Source of the DNA: Erodium maritimum
Taxonomy: Eukaryota; Streptophyta; Magnoliopsida; Geraniales; Geraniaceae
Direction of reading: 5' to 3'
Length of the DNA: 64,000 nucleotides
NCBI GenBank assembly: GCA_963921825.1
Contig: OY997588.1
Location: 52,522,803 to 52,586,802, forward strand
Under the pieces are notes generated by a model that was given only the letters and a program-made list of their open reading frames with translations, had not been told where the DNA came from and searched no databases. How positions within the stretch are numbered: the first letter of the stretch is position 1; every line of letters starts with the position of its first letter. Both the position numbers and the translations under genes were made by a program. Positions 34,190 to 44,869 of this stretch are shown here, one piece after another.

Positions 34190-34445
34190 TCACACCACTT
34201 AGAAGAGGAGAGACACCCCGAATTGAGAGAAAAGAAAAAAAGAAAGAATAAAGGAAGAGGATGAAATCAAGTAGGCTGAAAGAGAGCATCAACCGACGAC
34301 ACCATCTAGGAACTAAGAGACGTAGCTCGCTTTTTCGCTTGAAGCAACGTAAGTGCCCCAAACTATATTCTCCGAAAAATGATAGAAGAATTAGGGACCG
34401 GACCTCCTTGGAAAATTTTAGCATTCCGAGTTATCCTAAGGAACC
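34190..34445 (-). pseudogene. LINE 3'-end fragment
   Basis: Read on the minus strand, ITRNAKIFQGG at about 34405-34436 fits the 'W..RN.RIF' stretch that follows the zf-RVT domain in plant L1 ORF2. Below it is a short pyrimidine-rich tail. It is probably the continuation of the LINE piece at 36259-37190, separated by an insertion. Confidence 0.4.
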
Positions 34446-34449
34446 ATAA

Positions 34450-36250
34450 GCCCAAAAAATAGAGTTGAGACAAAAATTTGCGTTGCCGGTGCACCCCATT
34501 GATTGAAATGTTGGATCTCGAGGTAGGGTTGGAGATGAACCAACTCGCAGCGGGAAATCAAGGAAAACCAAGAGACGATTAAAACCATGAAACAACTAAC
34601 AAAGAATGGATTCACAAGAGAAAAATTCAGCACTAGTTCTTACCAAAACAAGAACACCGGGTAATGAATGATTGGCTTGAGTCTCCAAGACGCCTACATA
34701 TCCACATGGGAATCAAAGCCACGTAGTTCTTCTCTTTGAGGACTCAAGAACACAAACATGGAGGTGGGAGCTTGCCAAACCCGAAATTTCAAGGGAAGGG
34801 GGGAGAGAAGTTGTGTTTCCTATTCTTGTCTTGTGTTTGTTATGTTGAAAAAAGATGACTTAAACATAACAAAACCCATACTTGTCCAACTAAAGGCATG
34901 GGACAAGTATGGTGTCAAGTAAGGTGTAAATAGGACAAAGTATGGCAAGACAAGATTGGGTTAGGTGGTGAATCACCAACACCTTAATCCTTGTCTTGCT
35001 TACTTAGTACTAATTAATCAAGACTTGATTAATTAGTTCCATGGACCTTGGTTGCATGGGCCTTTCATGGGCCTCTTGGAACATGGCCCGTGGCCATTTC
35101 CAACGAGGTACCGTGATTCGCTCATCGCCTCCAAGCCTTCCATACCGGAAATGTCCAACATTATCCAACGCGATCAATCCCAAGACTCCAAGCCTTGTCT
35201 CGACTCGTAAAGTCCTATTCACTTACGGGCACATGACCCAAAACCCAGTTTTGGTCATGTCCCGAGACAACTCCCTTTTGGCCATTCTCCATAAATGTGT
35301 CAATGAGTTTCATCCTCCGGTGTGACCCTAAGGTTTATGCATGTCAATAGATCAACGTAAAATCCCCTTTTACTTGATCTTATTTAAGTGGCAATTAACG
35401 AGACTTTAGTATTGCCTGACACTTCATAACGAATCGACCCTGTCGATTCTAACCTTTCCGTCGTGCCTGTCATTATCCTTTTATCTCCGATATCCTGATT
35501 GAGATAAGGCATAGAGCCGTCATCCTTATTATTCTGAATCAGTGTTCCTTGATATGTGAGATGAAAGAAGACATGATACCCAGTATCATGTGCATGGCCA
35601 TGCTATTCTTTCAGTCACTCTCGATCAAGCGGCCGAGAACCGATATCTTTCCCATACCTCAGTATGAGGGATAAATCCCTTAGCCGTCTTTCGTGTCACT
35701 CATGTAGCCCGTCCCCAAGCCAATCCTGGCCATTATGGAAGCCCTGTTACGGACAACGTTAGGCTCAGGTCAAACTCAGTTGTTGACTACATAGCGATCA
35801 TAAAGACTCCTTGGTCTAAGGATACATGACAAGCTACGACACTGAATATGTTCATGACTTAATCTATGGCACATATTCAGGGCGGGTCGTCCAATATCAT
35901 GTCCCACGTGATATCTATGATCAGACTCCGGAATCTCATTCCAGTGACTAACATAACGTAAGCCATAAAGAGCCATCTTTCATACTAGTCGCTTCTAGTG
36001 AAGCTTTGTTGACTAGGGACCCATCGAGTGTGATCTATCTCGATCTATGGTTCTATTCGCATTGTGGGCATAGATCAGAGCACACATCGATATATTACTC
36101 CAACACATAAGTAATATAAAGCCGCTTTAATATTATTGCTAACGATGATATATACATTTGGACATTTAGGATTAAACTACGGGCACTAAGACTAACATGA
36201 AAGTCACAAAGAGATGAACAAAGCAGGAGACGAATGGAGAGCTAAGGAGA
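34450..36250. mobile_element. Unclassified insertion splitting a LINE (LTR-like)
   Basis: About 1.8 kb without coding capacity, lying between two pieces of one LINE. Its right part, read inverted from about 36180, opens TGTTAGTCTTAGTGCCCG and contains wording such as GGGTCCCTAGTCAAC, reminiscent of plant LTRs. I could not fix both ends or a target-site duplication, so the class is uncertain. Confidence 0.3.
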
Positions 36251-36258
36251 CCCCCCCT

Positions 36259-37190
36259 CTACTGGAGAGCCAAAGACCACCTTCCAAACTTATCCACAAT
36301 TAATGAGAAGGTGGGAGGTTCCCTCGATGTGCCTGCCACACATAGAACAAAACCAAAGACACATCGGGATCGGAAAATCCCTTGCCACCTTGAAAGATCT
36401 AGTAGTAATGGCTTCGAGAGAGACAAGCTAAGAAAAATATTGGATTTTAGGCGGAGAAACACTCTTCCAACCTGTAGAAGTACAGAAAACCGAGTCCAAC
36501 CCGAAAGCGCTGGAAAAGGCATCAAAAGCTCTCATGTCAAAAAACCATGATGATCCAAAGACAAGGACAACCTTTCTATGTGGGAAAAGTCAAGACGAAT
36601 GCCCAAGAGAAAGGCGCAGACCCTTTAAGGTGATGATCTCTTTATCTAAAAAATGACGTCGGAAAGTAAAGTTCCAACCTACGTATGCCTTAAAATGAAT
36701 AATCGGCCAACCTTGCTCCACCAGCAAGCTATAATAACGAGGAAACAGAGTCGAAAGAGGAACATCCATGATCCAAACATCCTCTTAAAAACGGATGAAA
36801 CATCCAGACCCTAATACCCATCGAACCTTGGTCGAGACAAAAATGTCATGAAAATGAGGATCTTGAGCTAGATGAGAAATATGAAGAAGAATCAAATAAG
36901 ATTAGCGATGGGTGAGCAGAAGACAAGAGAGATTCCACTCGGATTAGACTCATCCATGACGGGCACATAACACCCTTTTCCATAAGAAAGTCTGCTCTGT
37001 GGTAAACCACCACCACCATTTTAGGACAAACTCTTGTTGACCGCTTTCAGGTTCCGGACACCAAGACCCCTTACTAACTTCGAATGACACTATATATCTT
37101 AACTTACCTTGGCCAAACAACCCCCAGTCGAAGAGGAAGCCCTAGATCCTCTCCATAAAAAGCAAAACCTGTTTTGGGGCTCGAAAAGCT
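36259..37190 (-). pseudogene. LINE ORF2 fragment (connector and zf-RVT)
   Basis: Minus-strand translation in two or three frames gives GLGVRNLKAVNKSL (about 37030-37075), VPLSTLFPRYYSLL, GWNFTFRRHFLDKEI, and then a zf-RVT box reading CSMCGRHIEGTSHLLINC at about 36295-36350. This is the C-terminal third of a plant L1 ORF2. Stops and shifts are frequent. The rest of the same LINE seems to lie at 34190-34445. Confidence 0.7.
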
Positions 37191-37194
37191 GACA

Positions 37195-37909
37195 TGTACA
37201 AAATCGGGATGTTAGCTAAAGTACTAATTTTCTATGCATCAAAATGGGAAGAATGACGTATTTGGTAGAGAAGGGACTTTGAGAGGTTGTGGATTTAGAG
37301 GAGAAAAGGCTCGTTTATGATACTTGTTCACACTTTTTTTCATCATCTTCTTCTTCTATCCTCTACAAATTCCGTCGCCGCACCTTTTAACTTCTTCTCT
37401 CCATATCTTGATTGTACCGGTAGGAACCAGTAACTGACCAGCAAAAAACTGGAAATTATTTTCATTTTTAGGTGTTGGTACCTATGCTAATAAAGAGAAA
37501 ACCGGTATCACTGATCCGATGTCAAAAAAGGCTTTCCGGTCTAGGCAACCGATCGATGATCAGCCCTATTCAACAATTTTCCGTTTGAAATAACCTAAAT
37601 TCATAACAATTGCAAATGAATACAAAGTTCTCTAATAATTAGTAGATTTTTATATATTTATAACAGTATTAAACACAATATGAAATATAATATAAATGAT
37701 TCGTAAAGATGACAATGATCTTTATAGACTTCCCTTTAAACTTATCAAAGACATTGAAGTATCTAACCAAATGTACAATTGGGTTTATGGATGATCTCGA
37801 TGATAATGTTAGAAATGGCTTTGTTCCATAAACATTAAACTTTTTATCGAGTTAGGTTAATTGTGAGACCAAAAGTTAACACAACAAAGATATATAACAG
37901 GAAAACCCC
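37195..37909. other. Non-coding, nothing recognised
   Basis: AT-rich sequence with no gene or repeat boundary that I can support. Confidence 0.5.
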
Positions 37910-39174
37910 AATAACATGCTCTCGAACCACTTTTGTTAGCGTAAACGTATCGTTTAACTTTTTTTTCAAAAGCACGCTTACACCTTTTGCTTATTATCAG
38001 AAAGTGAAACTTTTCGTTATTTTTTAAAAGATATCCTTACAAATAAAAATAAAATCCCAAAATACCCCTCTATTTTTTCTACCCAAACCATCTCCATATC
38101 AACTCATTCTTTACGAAACCTCTATGGAAAAACTTGAAATGTGCTTCGGTAATTATTTATGAGAAAGAGAAAGCTTTACTTGAATCTGAAACTGAAAGTC
38201 TTAACCGCACCAACAATGATCATTTTTGTCTTCCTATAGACACTGTACAGAATACAGGTTGGTGCTATTTGAATGCTAGATTATTATTATTTTTGATCAG
38301 CAGATTTTTTTTTATAAAAGACCAAGTTTTCAAAGTGAAAAACAAGGCTAAGGGGTGAACCCCTCAGGATACAAACCAACCAGGGCTGAAAAGCCGAACA
38401 TAAACCACAACAATCAATTGGCAGGGTCTAACATTGCCTATACCCATATATAACAAACATGAAGTAAACCAAGGGCAACAACCAAAACGAAATAACACTA
38501 AAACCACACGGGTTGAGCCCAAACACAACCGAAACAAAGCCCAACCAGGGGCTAAAATGGGCCAACAAGGGCCAACACGAACCGAAAACCTAAAACTAAA
38601 AAACAGAAAAAGAACCTCGAGCCCCGAGCCACCGAAGAGCCACATATAAAAGCTCTAATGGAGGGCATTAAAAAGTGAAAATGAACTAAATCATCATAAT
38701 TACATAACAAACATTGAAGTAATCATTAAACCATGGACGAGAACAATTCCTAAAGTAACCACTAAACAATTAATTAGAACCATATACAAGACAATACCCA
38801 GAACAAATAGTGAAGTAATTAGAACAATACCTAGAACAAATTTTACAAATTGGAACAAAATGCAATAAAATAATGAAGAAATTCAGTTTCAGATTCAAGT
38901 GAAGCTTCTTCTTTCTCATAAGTAATTACTGGAGAACATATAAAGAATTTCCATCGAGGTTTCGGTAGAAGGAGATAACATGGAGAGGGTTTGGGGTAGA
39001 AGAGTGGAGGGGGGTAGTTTAGTAATTTGTATTTTTTTGGGGATTTTCTGTAAAAGAAAAAAGAACGGAAAGCGTCTCGTTCTGATAATAAACGAAAGAT
39101 ATAAGCGCGTTTTGGAAAAACAAAAGGTAAGACAGTACGTTTTCGCTAATAAGGGTGGTTTGAGGGAGTGTTAT
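37910..39174. mobile_element. Foldback/MITE-like element with about 300-bp inverted arms
   Basis: The left arm (37910-38210) and right arm (38885-39174) are imperfect reverse complements. Matching words include TTAGCG.AAACGTA, TTATTATCAGAA, TACCC.AAACC.TCTCCAT, TTATGAGAAAGA and CTTGAATCTGAAACTGAA. The outer ends are ATAACATGCTCTCGAACCAC against ATAACACTCCCTCAAACCAC. A transposon with long terminal inverted repeats, such as a MULE-derived MITE, is likely. I cannot define a target-site duplication. Confidence 0.6.
38300..38660 (-). mobile_element. Retroposon tail nested in the foldback element
   Basis: On the plus strand it begins with a T run (38306-38315) followed by ATAAAAGACC, then AGGCTAAGGGGTGAACCCC and a purine-rich body. 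In minus orientation this is a non-LTR 3' end with a poly(A). It may be a LINE 3' UTR or a SINE-like copy, and sits in the loop of the foldback. No duplication was confirmed. Confidence 0.35.
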
Positions 39175-39535
39175 CCCCTTTATAATTTTGCGACATTCTA
39201 TTTTATAGAGATATTAATTCACTGATAAATTAATAACCACGAGTCAAAATAGTTCAGTTAGAATATGCCACATGTGCATTTTTTTAAAAGAATGTTAACA
39301 TAAATATCCTCAATCTTCTACATAAATACCCAACATGATGTACCAAAAATCATATAGTTCGCCACTCCAAAATTATATCTCCCCATATTTTTTGCATCCT
39401 ATGAATCCATCAAGACAACTAGAGAAGTTATGCAAAATTAACCGCTAATTGCATGCATAAATATGTCAGTCGTTGTAAAGAAGCCTAAATCATCCCATAA
39501 TGATTTTTGCTGAGATGATTAATAAGGTTGGTTGA
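39175..39535. other. Non-coding, nothing recognised
   Basis: AT-rich DNA without features between the foldback element and the Harbinger transposase relic. Confidence 0.5.
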
Positions 39536-39539
39536 GGGA

Positions 39540-40690
39540 AAAGTTTATCACGCAAGCACAAGAGAGAAACTTGAACACATAGACATTGGTCGCGAGGATG
39601 AAGTTGCATGCCTAATGGCCAACTACTTCTCAACCTTGACGATGTACTATAAAAAAACAATTTCTTCATCGGTTTCGAATGACGAGTAACCTATTCATTC
39701 ACCATCCAGAGAGTTTGATGGAGCATGACAATTACTTTCGTCTATTTCACGATGCCCTCGGTAAACCCGACTTATTTCCTCACCAAAAAAGTTATGACAA
39801 TTATTCGTTAGATTTTTTACGGATTCGTATCTGTTCTATTGATGCATACTTACGAATGGGAGAAGGCACTACTATGGAGTTCATAAGAAAGTTTCGCAAT
39901 GGTGTCATCGGTGTATTTGGCCCCAACCTATGTGTAAATTCCGGACAAATAGAATGTTTTCCATCTATTGCGTCTTAATGCAACACGTGGCTTCCCCATA
40001 GGGCTAAGGGATTTTGATTGCGTGCATTAGGAGTAGAAGAATTTTCCGGTGACATGGAAATTAAAATTTCAACGGGAGGATCGTTCAACCCCATCTATCA
40101 TGCTCGAAGTCGTTGCATCATAAGACACTTGCATATGACCTGTTTATTTTGATGTCGTGTGATCGAACAATGATTTTATTGTATTCAATCAATCAAATTT
40201 GTTCACGGAATCTCAGTGAGACCATAAAACATAGGTGCGTTATACGATGAACGATAAAATGTAAAATACTCCTTACTATTTAACTAATGGTATTTACCCA
40301 TATTGGGTTGCATTTGTGAAAACAATACCATATATTTCCAAATAATAAGAAAGAATATTTAACGAGCATTTGAAGTTCCACAAGATCGTTTTCACATCCT
40401 TACTCACCCAAACTGATTATGGGATAGAAAATCACTCTCGCTAATCATATGTGTGTGCATCATCGTGCACAACAACTTAGTTGATGATGAAACCCATACA
40501 TATAACGGATATATTGAACTATTGAATGATGAGGTGACACCACCAAGGCCACCTCTAGATTTCTACATAGTATTGTATCCAAGATCGAGAGACTCATCAA
40601 CGACTCAACTAAGATCCCTATTGGATTATGTGTTTCATAAACAAGGCGGAAATAACGACTCAACTAGATTTCATATATCATAGAAAGCTA
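39540..40690 (+). pseudogene. PIF/Harbinger transposase (ALP1/HARBI1-like) relic
   Basis: A plus-strand relic of a DDE_Tnp_4 nuclease. The N-terminal part reads RFRMTSNLFIHH and DAYLRMGEGTTMEF (the family's 'DEYLRMGESTALE'), then FRNGVIGVFG. After a frame break come RGFPIGLRDFDC, NFPVTWKLKFQR, IMLEVVAS, SNNDFIVFNQSNLF, YYLTNGIYPYW and AFVKTIPYIS, and finally CIIVHNNLVDDETHTYNG (the family's 'CIILHNMIVEDE'). The 'D' of the first catalytic site corresponds to the FDC stretch and is still visible. Many stops and shifts make it inactive. It could belong with the accessory gene relic at 19627, but they are 19 kb apart. Confidence 0.8.
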
Positions 40691-40694
40691 ATCC

Positions 40695-41085
40695 AGAACA
40701 TTTAGTTAATGGAGATTACCTTGTTGTAAAGAAACTATTCGTTCAAGACTGAGACCTTTGGGTTATGATGAAGAATTGTCAAGGCACCCAAGTGTTTCCC
40801 TCTGATGGTATCCACACGAGCAATGAATTTTCACAACCGAAACTTGCTAATAGGTCTTGAACTTTTAACTCTTATTCTCTCTATGTGGGGGCCGAAAATT
40901 TGCAACTCTTAGCTTATTATTTTCGGCCATTATGATTAGTATTTATAGGATTTGATTTCCTTTAAATCAAGTCCAACTGAATTAGGAAGACTTGCAAAAT
41001 GAGAAACTTAAAGGAGTCTTGTTTCCTTCATTCTAGTCCAACTAGGATTTCCCTTTTGTGTAGACGATTCTAGAATTATCTATAG
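40695..41085. other. Non-coding, nothing recognised
   Basis: AT-rich sequence, no coding frame, no repeat boundary except the MULE-type end that follows. Confidence 0.5.
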
Positions 41086-41087
41086 GG

Positions 41088-41260
41088 TTAAATACTTTTT
41101 GGTACCCTTATGTTTGGTCCACGAACGTTTTGATACCCTTATGGTTTTTTATTCCAATTCGGTACCCTTATGTTCGGTCCACGAACATTTTGAGCCATTG
41201 GTGTTAAAAAACTAGTAGAAAAATGTTAAATGACCATTTTACCCTTTCACAATTCAAACT
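41088..41260. mobile_element. MULE-type terminal region (one end)
   Basis: It starts GGGTTAAATACTTTTTGG and contains GGTACCCTTATGTTTGG, GTCCACGAACG, TGTTAAAAAACTAGTAG and AAATGACCATTTTACCC. These follow the same order as the left end of the complete element at 54025 (GGGTTATTTACG, GGTACCC, GTCCACGAACG, TGTTAAAAAACTAACAG). No second end is recognisable within 3 kb, so the element's extent is unknown. Confidence 0.5.
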
Positions 41261-41464
41261 ATATATCTTATTAGTTGATAGAATATTTTCCCCTCTTCAT
41301 ATTTTATTCTTTAATAATTTATAATAACATCATCTTTTCATCCTAGGTAAGTTTACGTAGAATTCTTAATGAATTGTTGCGAACTTCCTTACTAATGATG
41401 GTATGCATTCAAATGCAAGTACCTACGACATAAGATACAAATCATAAGAGACAACATGTATACT

Positions 41465-42439
41465 ACAATATTTTTGTTTGTATTAACGAATATTTACTTA
41501 TCGTTAGAGGAAGAATAAATCCGGTATACGCCATACTACTCTCATTTCTTGGGTTCTTCTCAGCCGCACTTGCTTTAATTCTCAACTTCTTTGATTTTAT
41601 TTGTTTTAGCAGATACTTGAAGGACAGTTTACCCCAAGGGTATATGTAGAACAACTTCAGGTTATCTACTAGTGCCAAATAGTCTCGATCCAACTTATGG
41701 TATCGTCTGTCTAATGATATCAATACTCCCCCGATGATCTACGACAAACAAATCCTAATGATATCCCAATTACGCTTCGTCTAAGGCCTAACATGCATTT
41801 TTTGCTCAACCAACTCGGTCCATTTCTTCTCTAAGGTCACCATACTAGCTTCTGGAGTCAGGAAGTATTTGTTGGAAAAAACTTTGGACTTCAATTGTTT
41901 TTTTAAAACTTTTTCCTAGGGAAAATCTCCACACTTCATTCCCGATATTAAACAATATTCCTTCAAAGATAATCTCACTGGTCTACCTTGGACCAATACC
42001 CAGATCTCAAACGACCGCTCCAATTTAATTTCTCGAACTAACAACGGCCAATGAATTTGACAAGAATTATCACTATTCGGTTGGACGTCCAACAAACGGC
42101 CGAATGGAGATCGTCGAAGACTATCAGGCGGACTTCTTCATCATTTAACCTCTCAAGGTCTCCCTTGATGAACTTCGAAGTTTCCCCTAAATGAATTTTG
42201 ACTGAAATCTTGCAATCAAAATGTTCATTCTCGGCCGAAATAGGTTTAAGCCGCGGCAACTCAATTTGTACTACTTCTTCATTTTGTAGGCTTGAGCTTG
42301 AACTTTCTCCCTCAAAACTAGGAATATCTTGTTCGGAGGAAATTGACCTAGAACTTTCAACTTCTTCATCAAATGAGTTTGACCTAGGATCTAGGGATGA
42401 CAAACTTGCCTGGTAGGGTGCACACAAGGAACTACACAA
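41465..42439 (-). pseudogene. DUF1985-like (Ulp1-type MULE) gene relic
   Basis: The minus-strand frame 41463-41723 reads YHKLDRDYLALVDNLKLFYIYPWGKLSFKYLLKQIKS in part. This fits the DUF1985 signature of 'LVDDLxxFNxYPWGRLSFE', seen in plant Ulp1/C48-bearing MULE-derived genes. Upstream, 42038-42439 is a 133-codon Ser/Glu-rich frame ending in ISVKIHLGETSKFIKGDLE, possibly the N-terminal part. Between them stops interrupt the frame. The gene is probably linked to the MULE-type end at 41088, but that is inferred. Confidence 0.45.
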
Positions 42440-44865
42440 AATAATTCATTTTAAATTGAGCTGCAAAATTCTAATAACACACATAGAAGGGGGATATAAC
42501 TTCCCGAAACCGAACCAGAACCCGGCGTAATTTTCCGACCCAACCATCCATACGGGGATATAATTCCCAGACTGCGAGCCAGGACAGGCTACGACCTAGA
42601 AATCCCCTAAACCGTATCTAAGCATAAAAATCCTCTAAATTGAATTGAACGTATCTACACAAAAATTAACTTATTTAAGCATACAAAGGAAAGTGAAATC
42701 AGATGGGTTAGGGATTACTTACCTTATCAGTGGGTAGCTCAGACAATACTGAAACTGGTAGCTCGTGGAGAAGAACGGCAACTGGAACTTGATACTTCAA
42801 GCTTAGAGATGACGATGACGACGGAGAAGAACGGAGATGAAGTGGGCACCGGATATTAGTTGGGTTTCGTGGGGTTTCGTTTGAGTCAGTTGAAGAAGAC
42901 GTGAAGGAGGTAAAAAAGACAAGGCTTAATGTGATTCAGATGGTTTTTTTGGCTAAGTGTTGAAAGGGTATAAGAGTAATCTTATAATTTTAAGATACAA
43001 AAAGAAAATCAAATAAAAAGAAAATCAGTTTGGTAAAAGACGAGGTCTACCCTCCTAACACTTACAAAAAGAAAGGCTCTTTCAATAATCCCCCCTTCGT
43101 TGAAGCCCCAACTCTGGTCTTGCCGAGCTTGAGGTTCGTGGGGTGTCTCCGACCAGATCCAAGGCGTAGGTCGAAGTCCACGGCACAGTGTGATACCAAA
43201 TCTAAAGATCTATAAGTCCCTTGCAACAAATCGAAACCAGATGTCATACCAGATCTTAGAACCACGATGAGATCTACGACACCATGACAAGCACCAATGC
43301 TTTTTGGATGACTCGAGTTGCAGATCCATGGGATAGAGTTGTAGATATGAACTAAACATCTTCATGTTCTTCAGATGCGGGTTGAGTCTGAAGCTTCACG
43401 AAGATGTTCGAAGCTTCACAGCCCTCCGGTAAGGAAGAAGAGGTGGCCGAGATAGGGATTATTTGGCAAATTCGCAGCGATGGGATAAGTTTGACAAAAT
43501 TTGCTTATGATTTTTGGAGGAATTTTGCTTTGAATCCACTGTCCACAAATGTTGAGTTAGAGTTTAGTTTTCCACTGTACACAAATGTTGAAGCCGAGAA
43601 AGGGTTGGAGAACATATGAAGTTCCAGATTTCTGCAAATGTTCAAAAAATCTCCTAAATTTTTTGCATGAATAGTTGATTGACGAGATAGGGAGATTTGG
43701 AAAAGAACTAATTATAATGAAAAAAAATATGATTTTCATAAAATAAAACTAAATTTTAAAATAAAATAATGAATGATTTACATAAAAATTTGATTTTTTT
43801 AAACTAAAACTGAATTCTGAAAAATAAAAATCGATTTTTTTTAATAAAGAAAAACATATTTTATAAAAATAATTATATCAAAAAAAATCATAGGGATTGG
43901 AACAATAATGTCTACGGATAGGATCTGAGATATTGGAAGTATAGTTTGGAGGGCAAAGAAGTCTTTTCTTATACGCTGTTAACCCTCTGTCTGTTTTTTG
44001 ATAGAAAATGTTGGTTTACATAATTACCCTAAATGTATAGAGCTATTTTTATTTTGAACGGTTAAAAAGTCAACAATTATGATGTGAGCTAGAAAGTCAA
44101 ATAACCGTTATAAACCAGAGTTTTCCCTATCCTCTTTTCTCTTTCAAACCATGTATCATCTTCTTTCTTCGGGGTTAGAATTTGTCTATCTAGGGGAGTA
44201 TTTTTTATTTCATTTTATGTTCCACAAAATTGATTGAATTGTTTCATATGGGTTTGGAAATTCTTTCATTTTGTACGTTGCAAAGTTCTTGGAACTTTTT
44301 AATACGAGTTTAAAGATTCTTTCATTTTGTGCTTTATACAATTTCCAAATTCTTTCACTAGGGTCTAGAATTGTCGTTGGGTTCATTTTTCAATAAAGGA
44401 TGGATTTGTGTGGGTTAGGAACAAAGCTTTATTAATTTGTTAACAAAATTAGAAAAATAAAATAATTAATATAAAATTTAAAGACTTAATTGTAATTGAG
44501 TAAATGGAATTAGATAAGTAGATGCAATTAAAGAATTAAGGATGTGATTATTTTAGTTAAATTAAATAATTAATTATAATTAAGGGTAACAGATTAATAG
44601 TAGATCTGATTTTTTATGTCTCAAGATGAAAATTCTTATAACACTATCATTCGAACTAGTAATGAAAGGTCGAGAGCATTTTTGAATTTTTATTTATATC
44701 GAATCCGTTACTACCTACAAAAAGAAAAAAAATCTACTGTTATAAATTAAAAAAAATCAATAACATAAACACGACAACATTGTTTTCCCTTTTAGGGTTT
44801 TCTTCCCCCCTTCTCTTTTTGTTCCGCCGCACGGTGCGCCCTTATCATCAATCACCCCCTACCGC
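42440..44865. other. Non-coding, AT-rich
   Basis: A possible leader exon of the minus-strand DUF1985-type gene lies at about 42730-42900 (donor at TAAGGTAAGTAATCC on the minus strand). From 43000 to 44860 there is no coding signal; 43720-43900 and 44400-44780 are A/T runs. Nothing else is recognised. Confidence 0.4.
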
Positions 44866-44869
44866 CTCC

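Noticed and set aside
43720..44800. Possible matrix-attachment or origin-like AT-rich region
   Set aside because: AT richness alone is not evidence; no supporting motif pattern was seen.
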